DNA of 64,000 nucleotides from Cellvibrio mixtus subsp. mixtus J3-8 (GTDB lineage Bacteria; Pseudomonadota; Gammaproteobacteria; Pseudomonadales; Cellvibrionaceae): NCBI RefSeq assembly GCF_000766945.1, contig NZ_ALBT01000058.1:112539-176538 (forward strand), given 5' to 3'. How positions within the stretch are numbered: position 1 is the first letter of the stretch; each line of letters opens with the position of its first letter. This document shows, in pieces, positions 8,792-16,304 of this stretch. Made by a program: the position numbers and the translations under genes. The notes under the pieces are model-generated. The model saw only the letters and a program-made list of their open reading frames with translations, was not told the DNA's origin and ran no database searches.

Positions 8792-9430
8792 TTACTGCGG
8801 CAGTGCCCAGGCTTTACCAATCTCTTTAAATTTAAAGTTACCTTTGTAACCACCGGGAATGGCGAGGTAGGCCAGTTCCTGGGTTGCGCCAATTTCCGAC
8901 GTGTAGTAACCAAACAGCACCAGGGCCTTCAATTGTTTGAAGCCATTGCGGTCAGTCTGGTTAAAGCCGTTTTTGGCTTGCTCCATGTTGTTGAGTAATT
9001 CGGTTTGCTGTTCTTTGGTAAGCAGCAGGAAGGGTTTTTGCGCATTTGCTTGTGCGCTGTCGTCAATGCGCTTGAGCATAGTGAGCAAATCTTGCTGCTC
9101 CTCTTTGCTCGCACAATAAACCACGTAGTGATTAATAAAATCATGGACACCAGCGGCAATTGCACCGGGAGTATCGGTAGTGGGAATAATGATTTCGCCC
9201 AGTTCGCGTACCAGTGCGAGCTGGCTTTTATTGAACAGGGTTTTAGTGCTGCGATTCATATCCGTCGGCGGTGTTACCACTGCCGCTAATGCCGAGAGTG
9301 AACTGGCGGACAATGCCAGGCCACACATCAGGGCTAATTGTTTAATCGCATTACGACGGGATTGATCCATTTCCTGTGGTAAATCCAGATCCTCCGCGAC
9401 CGAGGGGATGAGCTGAGTGGGGTTGTTCAT
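8792..9430 (-). CDS. Gluconate 2-dehydrogenase subunit 3-like protein with Tat signal
   Basis: A 212-residue small subunit. Its N-terminus has a twin-arginine motif SRRNAIKQLAL with the two Arg at 25-26, then a hydrophobic stretch (LMCGLALSASSLSALAAV). The rest matches the gluconate 2-dehydrogenase subunit 3 family: EIIIPTTDTPGAIAAGVHDFI is split here as GEIIIPTTDTPG and AAGVHDFINHYV. Proteins of this family bind the GMC flavoprotein and carry it across the inner membrane. It is the first gene of the operon; the ATG at 9430 has a GAGG site 6 bases upstream, and three 16-bp tandem repeats lie directly before it. Confidence 0.87.
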   Translation of the reverse strand: MNNPTQLIPSVAEDLDLPQEMDQSRRNAIKQLALMCGLALSASSLSALAAVVTPPTDMNRSTKTLFNKSQLALVRELGEIIIPTTDTPGAIAAGVHDFINHYVVYCASKEEQQDLLTMLKRIDDSAQANAQKPFLLLTKEQQTELLNNMEQAKNGFNQTDRNGFKQLKALVLFGYYTSEIGATQELAYLAIPGGYKGNFKFKEIGKAWALPQ

Positions 9431-9442
9431 TAGGAGCCTCTA

Positions 9443-9490
9443 TTTTAAAGCGTCTGTCTTTTAGCGCGCCTATTTTTTAACGCGCCTATC
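9443..9490. repeat. Three 16-bp tandem repeats upstream of the GMC operon
   Basis: Units at 9443-9458, 9459-9474 and 9475-9490 each begin TTTTA on the plus strand and continue with a GC-rich core (CGCGCCTAT in the last two, diverged in the first). They lie 13-60 bp upstream of the first gene of the operon, so they fall in its leader or promoter. The 16-bp spacing would put bound proteins at about one and a half helical turns apart. A regulatory array is one reading; slippage of a short repeat is the other. Confidence 0.6.
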
Positions 9491-9704
9491 TTTATTGTTG
9501 TGTACCGCTCAATTGCTGTCAGGTGCATGGGCAAACACGGGATATCTGCCCGCTCTTTTTAGGCGGGCTTGCGCTCAAGTCTAGTAGCCGACATGGTTAA
9601 GAGGGGTCAATATTTGTAAATATGGAAACGGTTACTCGCGCTTTTTACGCGAATTTTCGTGAACATACTGCGGTTTAGAATGCTTTGGCTGGAGATCACT
9701 TTTT

Positions 9705-9748
9705 GCTTACGCAAAACAGAATAAGGTGCTTACGCAAAACAGCATAAG
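9705..9748. repeat. Direct repeat of 21 bp in the 371-bp gap between 9431 and 9801
   Basis: Two copies of GCTTACGCAAAACAG.ATAAG at 9705-9725 and 9728-9748 differ at one base and are separated by 2 bp. They lie about 55-95 bp past the end of the hydrolase gene. No gene is seen in the gap 9431-9801. Function is unknown. Confidence 0.55.
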
Positions 9749-9801
9749 AGCGTGGGTAATAATCAACCTGAAGTAAAATTTTTTGGGGTGGCGATGAGAA
9801 C

Positions 9802-10551
9802 TCATCCAGCCTGGTGCGATGTTAACCAGCTTGCAAGGTTCGCACTTAACCAGGCGGGATCGTCCATGGGAATGTCGTGACCGGCTGAGCTGTGGAGTTT
9901 GAGCGGCCACTGAAAACGTTGGGCCAGGTCCTCGCTGGCTTTGACCGAAACAAAACCATCTCCCTGGCTGGCGATGACCAATCCTTTCACGGTGCAACTT
10001 GCTTGTGGACGAAAACGTGCGGCAGCAGTGAGCATGGTGATGATAGTCGCGCGTGTTACCGGGCGCTGCTGTTGGATGCTTAGCCATTGCTGCAAGTGCG
10101 CCGCAAAATGTTGACGTTCATTGCTGACTTTGCGTAGCACCAGGCGCTCACGCAATGCGGCAGGTAATAACAGGGCCATTAAAATAGGTAGCCAAACGCG
10201 CGGACGCAATCGCCATTGCAGCGGTTGATCGCCGGCACTGGAGTTAATGAGTGTTACGCTGGCAAGTTGTTCGGGAAATTGTTGGGCCCAATTGAGTGCG
10301 ATCATGCCGCCCATGGAAATCCCGACAACATGTACCGGGCCGGTAATTTTTTGCGCGGCAAGTTGCATGCGCGCGTAGTCAGTCATGGCGGGAATTGAAT
10401 CCAGTGCAGTTTGGCGATAGCGTGTACCGCAGCCCGGAAAATCGATGCAATGGATTTGATAGCCCTCGCCCAATGCATTGCGCAATTGTTCGGGGAATTG
10501 CATCCAGTGGGCCGCTTCGCGCGCAAGGCCGCGCAATAAAATAACGTGCAT
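9802..10551 (-). CDS. Alpha/beta hydrolase
   Basis: A 249-residue alpha/beta-hydrolase. The protein begins with the strand MHVILLRGLAREAAHW containing the oxyanion-hole region, then the nucleophile elbow HVVGISMGGMIALNW, with Ser between the two glycines, and a C-terminal catalytic His in SSAGHDIPMDDP. An acidic residue near SQGDGFVS is the likely third member of the triad. The absence of a signal peptide suggests a cytosolic esterase or lyase-like enzyme; substrate unknown. It starts 28 bp after the M14 peptidase gene on the same strand and is probably cotranscribed with it. Confidence 0.82.
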   Translation of the reverse strand: MHVILLRGLAREAAHWMQFPEQLRNALGEGYQIHCIDFPGCGTRYRQTALDSIPAMTDYARMQLAAQKITGPVHVVGISMGGMIALNWAQQFPEQLASVTLINSSAGDQPLQWRLRPRVWLPILMALLLPAALRERLVLRKVSNERQHFAAHLQQWLSIQQQRPVTRATIITMLTAAARFRPQASCTVKGLVIASQGDGFVSVKASEDLAQRFQWPLKLHSSAGHDIPMDDPAWLSANLASWLTSHQAG

Positions 10552-10579
10552 GGATTTTTCCTTATTATGTTATATGCAG

Positions 10580-11737
10580 TTAGCGAAACCAGAGGCTGTT
10601 CGCTGTTTGGCTTAATATCCCGCGTTGCTTTTCATCTGGCAACCAGTTTCGATAATTAAGTGTGGCGGCGAGCATAAAATCCAGCAGGAGCAGATGGCTG
10701 CGCAATACGCGCGCATGGCGATGCTGCATTTGCGGGTTAAATAAGCCGGCCATATTAAAAATCTGGCGCGGGCGTTTTTTAATCCAGGCCCAGGAGCCCA
10801 TCTCCAGCGTTAGCGGTAAAAAATGCGCTTGCTGCTGCGCCCGCGATTGCAAATAAAAATAATCCCACAAATCCCCGTGCGATAAATAATGAACCGATTG
10901 CGGTTCAAAGACATACGTGTGGTTAGGGTAGGTACGCTCCCATAGCATTTTGAGCGCGACGTAATCGGCAATATTATGAATCGGTTTTTTGCGATAGGCG
11001 TAGGGAAACCAGAGCTGGTCGCGCATGCCGAAACCTGAATGCAAATCCACCACCAATGCAAACGGGCGATTTAAAATTCGCGCGTGCATCAATTTTTCCA
11101 GCGCAATATTTTCCGCTTCCATAGGCCCGTTTTTACGCCCGCGATACCAGGGTAAAAACGGGCCCAAACGATGACCGCCACCCAGCAGGGGGACATCACC
11201 GTCGGCATTGATGGGCGCATTGCGATTGAGATCGACACCGTTGCCGTTGCTGCGCTGGTTTAAATACATTCCCACCGGATTCAAAATGGGCATCAACACC
11301 AATTGCACTTGTGCGAGTTGTTGTTGCAGGTGTGAATCCCAATTCAATCGCTCCAGCAGGGTTTGCAGCCAGGCAATTAGTACCTGGCTGCCAATGCGTT
11401 CCAGGCCGTGCATGCCGCCGGTTAATAATAATGCAGGAGCGGTGTTGGCGCTGCTGCCGAGGGTGAGTGAATAGAGTGGGAATTCGCGGTGCCGGGCCTG
11501 CAAGGTTAATTCATTGCGCGCGTGAAGGTGTTGCGGATATTGGCGAATCAAGCGCTCAAGTTGCAAGAGTTCGGGAATTTTTTGTTTGAAGTCGCGGCGT
11601 AGTTCGGCGCTGCGCAGGCTGGATTGATCGGGTGTCGATGCAGGTTCCGGTAGCGGGGCTAACGCGTCTGTTGATACGTTCGTGGTAGACGGTTCCGCGA
11701 CAGGATCTGTTATGTAATTGGGTTCATCAGTATTCAT
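10580..11737 (-). CDS. M14 family zinc metallopeptidase
   Basis: A 385-residue member of the zinc carboxypeptidase (M14) clan, taking the ATG at 11737; a TTG at 11755 would add six residues, but a GGCGG site lies at suitable distance before the ATG. The zinc site is visible as the HxxE of GGMHGLERIGS and the later His of VVDLHSGFGMRD. Substrate-binding residues appear in LNPVGMYLNQRS and VDLNRNAP, and the general-base Glu is in LTLEMGSWAW. No signal peptide is seen. The family cleaves C-terminal residues or acts on murein peptides and N-acyl amino acids; the exact substrate is unknown. It forms a probable operon with the hydrolase gene downstream. Confidence 0.82.
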   Translation of the reverse strand: MNTDEPNYITDPVAEPSTTNVSTDALAPLPEPASTPDQSSLRSAELRRDFKQKIPELLQLERLIRQYPQHLHARNELTLQARHREFPLYSLTLGSSANTAPALLLTGGMHGLERIGSQVLIAWLQTLLERLNWDSHLQQQLAQVQLVLMPILNPVGMYLNQRSNGNGVDLNRNAPINADGDVPLLGGGHRLGPFLPWYRGRKNGPMEAENIALEKLMHARILNRPFALVVDLHSGFGMRDQLWFPYAYRKKPIHNIADYVALKMLWERTYPNHTYVFEPQSVHYLSHGDLWDYFYLQSRAQQQAHFLPLTLEMGSWAWIKKRPRQIFNMAGLFNPQMQHRHARVLRSHLLLLDFMLAATLNYRNWLPDEKQRGILSQTANSLWFR

Positions 11738-11843
11738 GTATACCGCCGCTAGCAATGGCTGACGAGCTGAGCATAGCGGCTTTTTGTTGTGTGTATTCTT
11801 ACACTTTTATGAAACCCTGGTTGAGCTGTTAGCGTGGCCTGGT

Positions 11844-14800
11844 TTAATTCCACACCAGATCGTCGCGGGCGTGCGCGATGACTGTCAACTCATTGTTCTC
11901 AATCATGTGTTGTAGATTACCGCTGATATTCTGGTGTAAGTCATTAGCCCGGGTTGTCGTGTTCGCGGTCAGGCCGACGCTACGGTTGCGCCCGGATTTT
12001 TTTGCAGCGTAAAGCGCATGGTCGGCAACATCGATTACTTGCTCCCAGGTGAGCGCCATCGGCGCTTCGCGCAGGAACGGGAAGCAGGCGAAACCGATGG
12101 AGCAGGTTTTTTTCAAATCGGAGCCATCGGGTAATTTAAAGGTGTGTTCTGCAATCGCGGTGCGAATGCGCTCGGCCATGAGCGGTGCATCTTCGCGATC
12201 CGCAAAGCGGCTGACAATTAAAAATTCTTCGCCGCCCCAACGCACAACACAATCCGATTCACGACAGGTGTGGGTCAGCAGGTCGGATAATTGAATTAAT
12301 AATTGGTCGCCGGCGTTGTGTCCGTAAATATCATTAACCGATTTAAAATGGTCTACATCCAAAATAAAAAAAGTAAGGTCGGGTGTAGGTTTTTTTCGCG
12401 GCTCTTTAGAAAAGTTTGCGTTGTATTCGCGCTGGACTTTGGCGGTGTCCATCGGCATTAGTTTTTGCAAATAGCGGCGATTGCTCAAGCCGGTTAATGG
12501 ATCGGACAAACTGATCGCTTCCAATTGCGCGTAGGCATTTTCGAGCTCGCCATTTTTGTTGCGCAATTCTGCTGTGCGCTCGGCAACTTTTTGCTCCAGC
12601 TCACGGCTGATATTGCGCGCAGCAATGACTTTTAAATGCTGGTTGCGCACGAACAGCAAGAGTAATCCTAAAATGATGGCTACATAAATGCTGTAAGCCC
12701 ACCAGGTTTTCCACGGCGGCGGCAATACAATAAGTTTGATGCTGTGCCCCTGCTCATTCCACACTCCATCATTGTTGCTGGCGCGTACGCGGAATTGATA
12801 GGTGCCTGCGGGCAGGTTGGTGTAAAGCGCAGTGCGTTGGTTGCCTACGGCGCGCCATTGGTCATCGAAGCCTTCAAGCATATAGGCGTACATATTTTTT
12901 TCCGGCTCGCGATAATTCAGCGCGGCAAAGCTAAATGAAATCATCGACTGCGTGTAATCCAGGGTGATGGATGCTGTTTGGTTGATTGAGCTGGTCAATA
13001 GTTTATCCGGGCCATTCACTTTTACTTTTTCAGTGAAGAGCCGGAAATCGGTAAACGCGATGGCTGGTGCAATTTCATTTTGATGGTTGTCGAGCCGATC
13101 AACATCAAAAAAATAAAGTCCGGTGCGCGCACCAAATACCATCGCACCGGAGCGTGTTGCTAATGCGGCATTAGTGGCAACACCACCGATGAGTTCACCA
13201 TTAATCCGCGTGTAATTTTTTACGGCTAGCGTCTCCGGATTAAAACGCACAATACCGTTATTGGTGCCCAACCATAAATTGCCGTGCTGGTCTTCAATAA
13301 TCGCGCGAATGCCCTGATCGGCAAAACCATTGCGCGAGTCATACAGCGTGAAATCATCGCTGTGCGGGTTATACAAATGCAAACCCATATCGGTACCAAA
13401 CCAAAGTCGCCCTTTGCTATCTTCGCGAATGGAAATGACTGAACCATTGGCCAAACTGCGCGGTTTGGTACTGTCGGGGATGTAACGCTTGAAAATGCCT
13501 TTTTCGCGATCCATCAAATTCAAACCATAAGCGGTACCGATCCAGAATCGCCCCTGGGAATCTTCATAGGAAACCCAGGCAACCGTACTGGAAAGGCTTT
13601 CGGGATTATTTTCATCGTGTGGATAAAACGAATAATCGCCGGTGCGCGGATCGAATTTGGTAAGGCCATTAAAGTGTGTGCTGAACCATAGGTTTTTCTG
13701 TCGATCTTCGAAAATATTCCAGATCATCAAATCATTGAGTTTTTTTCCAGTTTTTTCACCGCGCTTGCTTTGGTCGGGGTCTACAGGGATGGTGTCGAAG
13801 CGGTCGGTCACGGCGTTGTATTTTTGTGCGGCGGCGCCCCAGGTGCCAAAAAGCAACGTGCCCGCTGAATCTATTGCGCCGTTGAGAATGGCAGTGGTAG
13901 CTACACGTGAATCAGCTCCGGTGGTATGGCGATAATGGGTGAAGGAATCCGTGTCCGGATCAAAACGGGAAATGCCGCCGGATCCCAGCCACAATTTTCC
14001 TTCTTTATCTTCGACGATGGCTTCGACATTGTTATCCAGTGGCCCATTGTTGCTGTCAGTGGATTTTTGGTAAACCTTTATCGCAGCGCTGGAGCGATCA
14101 TAGACATGGACGCCCGATGGATAGGTGCCCACCCACAGGTCGCCAATACGATCTTCATAAATGCGGCGAATAGTATTACTGGTTAACCGACCCGCGCCGC
14201 CGTCACCGCGATCAAAGTGAATCCAGTTATTTTGTGTTTCGTTATAAAGGTCCAGGCCGGCGCCATCGCTGCCGCTCCATATCCAGCCATTGCGATCAAT
14301 ATAAATTTGCCGCGAAAAATTGTTGCCGAGGCTATGCGGATCCTGTGCGTCATGTTGGTAGTGAACGAATTGGCGAGTGGTGCGATCCAGACGATAAATT
14401 CCATTATCACTGCCAGCCCAAATGCGCCCCGAATGATCTACCGCGATAGTTCGGATACTGTTTTCAAGCGCGGATTTCGGATTATCGGGACTGGGAATGT
14501 GTAGGGTGATTGCTTTAGTCGCAAGATCGAATTGCGCAACGCCGGTGTCCAGGCCTAACCAAACCATCCCTTCTTTATCTACCTCAATGTCGCTGACCAA
14601 ATTGCTCGGCAAGGTGCCGTTTTGCTGGCTGAAAAAATCCAGGTGGCCATTGTCGGGGTTAAGAATGCCAAACCCGTTGGCAGAGCCAATCAAAATATCG
14701 CCATCAGCACTTTCGGCAATTGCATTAATCGCACCGCCTGCGGGGGTGGCACTTTCCGGAAGTGGTATGGGCACCAGAATTTCGTGGTTGCGATCATAGC

Positions 14801-15206
14801 GATATAAACCGGCGCGGGTCGCTGCCCACAAATTGCGTTGGCGATCTTCCAATAATTCCAATACTTGATTGACGGGTTCGGTTTGCGACAGGTCCTGCGG
14901 ATCTTTGGCGGCAGGAATTGTTAAAAACTCATAGCTGTCGTAACGGAGTAATGCATTGCGTCCACCCAACCACATAAAGCCCTGGTAATCCTGCAAAATT
15001 GCTTCTACTTCACCCAGTGCAATATCCTGGTTTTGCATAATGTTGCGGAAGTGGATTTTTTTCGGGTAATCGACAGCGGAAGTTTCATTGGCAAAACTAA
15101 TGCCCGCAAATAAATGGGCCACTAGAATTATTGTGACATAGGCCGTTATGTGCAGGAGCTTACGCACCCGGTGTTTGCTGGTCCGTATAAAAAGCGTTGG
15201 TTTCAT
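11844..15206 (-). CDS. Periplasmic beta-propeller/Y_Y_Y sensor with GGDEF diguanylate cyclase output
   Basis: A 1120-residue membrane sensor. An N-terminal hydrophobic segment (about residues 18-39) exports a region with many propeller repeats recognisable by their repeated blocks (ILEDYQGFMWLG, VWLGLDTGVAQFD, IWAGSDNGIYRLD, LWFGTDMGLHLYN). A Y_Y_Y domain follows at about 749-819 and a membrane helix at about 835-855. The cytoplasmic part has a short coiled coil and a GGDEF domain. The active-site motif is GGEEF near residue 989, and the inhibitory I-site RESD lies five residues before it, so it should make c-di-GMP under product control. Propeller sensors of this type usually feed histidine kinases; here the output is a cyclase. 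Confidence 0.92.
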   Translation of the reverse strand: MKPTLFIRTSKHRVRKLLHITAYVTIILVAHLFAGISFANETSAVDYPKKIHFRNIMQNQDIALGEVEAILQDYQGFMWLGGRNALLRYDSYEFLTIPAAKDPQDLSQTEPVNQVLELLEDRQRNLWAATRAGLYRYDRNHEILVPIPLPESATPAGGAINAIAESADGDILIGSANGFGILNPDNGHLDFFSQQNGTLPSNLVSDIEVDKEGMVWLGLDTGVAQFDLATKAITLHIPSPDNPKSALENSIRTIAVDHSGRIWAGSDNGIYRLDRTTRQFVHYQHDAQDPHSLGNNFSRQIYIDRNGWIWSGSDGAGLDLYNETQNNWIHFDRGDGGAGRLTSNTIRRIYEDRIGDLWVGTYPSGVHVYDRSSAAIKVYQKSTDSNNGPLDNNVEAIVEDKEGKLWLGSGGISRFDPDTDSFTHYRHTTGADSRVATTAILNGAIDSAGTLLFGTWGAAAQKYNAVTDRFDTIPVDPDQSKRGEKTGKKLNDLMIWNIFEDRQKNLWFSTHFNGLTKFDPRTGDYSFYPHDENNPESLSSTVAWVSYEDSQGRFWIGTAYGLNLMDREKGIFKRYIPDSTKPRSLANGSVISIREDSKGRLWFGTDMGLHLYNPHSDDFTLYDSRNGFADQGIRAIIEDQHGNLWLGTNNGIVRFNPETLAVKNYTRINGELIGGVATNAALATRSGAMVFGARTGLYFFDVDRLDNHQNEIAPAIAFTDFRLFTEKVKVNGPDKLLTSSINQTASITLDYTQSMISFSFAALNYREPEKNMYAYMLEGFDDQWRAVGNQRTALYTNLPAGTYQFRVRASNNDGVWNEQGHSIKLIVLPPPWKTWWAYSIYVAIILGLLLLFVRNQHLKVIAARNISRELEQKVAERTAELRNKNGELENAYAQLEAISLSDPLTGLSNRRYLQKLMPMDTAKVQREYNANFSKEPRKKPTPDLTFFILDVDHFKSVNDIYGHNAGDQLLIQLSDLLTHTCRESDCVVRWGGEEFLIVSRFADREDAPLMAERIRTAIAEHTFKLPDGSDLKKTCSIGFACFPFLREAPMALTWEQVIDVADHALYAAKKSGRNRSVGLTANTTTRANDLHQNISGNLQHMIENNELTVIAHARDDLVWN

Positions 15207-15315
15207 TGATCTTGTGTATCGCTGTATGTAGTGAGCTATCCCAATAATAAGCCGGGTATTGTTGGAGTTAATGACGGCGTTGGGTTTGAGTTTGTTTAGT
15301 TATAGCAGGTGTTGG

Positions 15316-15374
15316 TTGATTCGCACGTTCCGGTGCGAGTGAATGCTCCCTGGCAGCCAGGAATTGCGAATCAA
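15316..15374. other. Structured element of nested inverted repeats in the 370-bp gap 15207-15576
   Basis: TTGATTCGCA (15316-15325) and TGCGAATCAA (15365-15374) form a perfect outer stem. Inside are TCGCAC / GTGCGA (15321-15326 and 15333-15338, competing with part of the outer stem) and CCTGG / CCAGG (15349-15353 and 15357-15361). The remainder of the gap has no gene that I can support. The element could be a transcribed hairpin, a REP-like repeat unit or the leader of the sensor gene's neighbour; it has no adjacent U-tract. Confidence 0.45.
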
Positions 15375-15576
15375 GCGGGATTGGCGTTTTATTCCGTAGT
15401 GTTTGTAGGGATTTTCTTTCGAGGCGGCATTGGGCATTGCTGCCCGCGCGCTCATGAGCAGTGAGGTTATTACAGTTTTTCTTTATCCCGAAAATAAGCG
15501 ACCAACGCATTCGCATGCTCATGCCCCAGTCCGTTTGTCGGTTGGTCCATTCGTAAATCGATATCCACTACTAAAA

Positions 15577-16110
15577 TTATCGATCCATTTTGTATTCAAT
15601 GTTTTTTTTAACAGTTGGCCATTCCTGATCAATGATTGAGAAAACCACGGTATCCCGATAAACGCCTTCTGCATTTTTTTGATGATTGCGCAGAATGCCA
15701 TCCTGTTTTGCACCCAGGCGAGCAATTGCAGTGCGTGATGCATGGTTGTGCCAATGCGTTCGAAACTCCACTGCGATTGAATTAAGGGTCTCAAATGCAT
15801 GGCTAAGCAATAAATATTTGCATTCGGTATTTACACCGGTTCGCTGGAAGGACTTTGCATACCAGGTATAACCAATCTCAACGCGATGATTGAGATTGTC
15901 GGCATTGCAATAGCGAGTTGTACCAATAATTTTTTGGGTGCGATTATCAACAACTGCAAACAGCAATGCGACGCCAGCTTCCTGATCGTTAAATGCTTTA
16001 TTAAGATATGCATCGATTGTTTTTAAGATGTTGTATAACGGTTTGCTGAAATGATGTAGGTTGCCGGTGAGGCACGAACCGCAACATGACCATGTACGGG
16101 CAGCCACCAA
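15577..16110 (-). pseudogene. 5'-truncated GNAT acetyltransferase (RimJ/RimL type)
   Basis: The last ~150 residues match the RimL-like GNAT family closely: FAVVDNRTQKIIGTTRY, RVEIGYTWYAKSFQRTGVN, ECKYLLLSHAFE, AIARLGAKQDGILRNHQ and IDQEWPTVKKNIEYKM. Proteins of this family that I know have about 75 residues before the FAVVDN strand; here there are about 50, and the first ~20 (which contain CCGSCLTGNL) do not look like the family at all. Those residues are encoded by one arm of the 32-bp inverted repeat at 16056-16087 and by the spacer beyond. The first beta strand and helix are therefore missing. The frame is open, so a shortened product is possible, but a working enzyme is doubtful. Confidence 0.7.
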
Positions 16111-16241
16111 TCCTTTATTTGTGCTTTTTTAATTATTCATTTTAATTATTCATTTTAATAAAACATTTTGCGTTTGCGTTTGCGTTTGCGTTTGCGTTTG
16201 CGTTTGCAAATGTTGCGGTTCGTGCCTCACCGGCAACCTAC
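16056..16241. repeat. Perfect 32-bp inverted repeat element of 186 bp
   Basis: Positions 16056-16087 and 16210-16241 are exact reverse complements over 32 bp; pairing stops at both ends (16055/16242 and 16088/16209). The 122-bp spacer holds two copies of the 13-bp AT-rich unit TTTAATTATTCAT (16128-16153) and six GCGTTT hexamers. No target-site duplication is apparent outside the arms. It lies between the truncated GNAT gene and the gnd terminator. It could be a small non-autonomous mobile repeat or an invertible segment; no recombinase gene is near. Confidence 0.85.
16170..16205. repeat. Six tandem GCGTTT hexamers
   Basis: Six perfect copies of GCGTTT run without interruption inside the inverted repeat spacer. 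Such hexamer tracts change length by slippage and are useful as a marker of strain variation. No coding frame crosses it with support, so it would not cause frame switching. Confidence 0.9.
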
Positions 16242-16247
16242 GAAACA

Positions 16248-16276
16248 AAAAGCCGAATCATTTCTGATTCGGCCTT
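16248..16276 (-). terminator. Intrinsic terminator of gnd
   Basis: GCCGAATCA (16252-16260) and TGATTCGGC (16265-16273) form a perfect 9-bp stem with loop TTTC. On the minus strand the stem is followed by TTTTTG, so it ends the gnd transcript about 30 bp past its stop. A short T-run also follows on the plus strand, so it could act in both directions. Confidence 0.85.
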
Positions 16277-16304
16277 TTGCTTTTCTCCCACAATATTTAA
16301 AAAC

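Noticed and set aside
15268..15522. Minus-strand 84-codon frame in the gap before the truncated GNAT gene
   Set aside because: It spans the nested inverted repeats, has no recognisable domain and no clear ribosome site.
16170..16205. CRISPR-like array
   Set aside because: The repeats are hexamers with no spacers; it is a simple tandem repeat.
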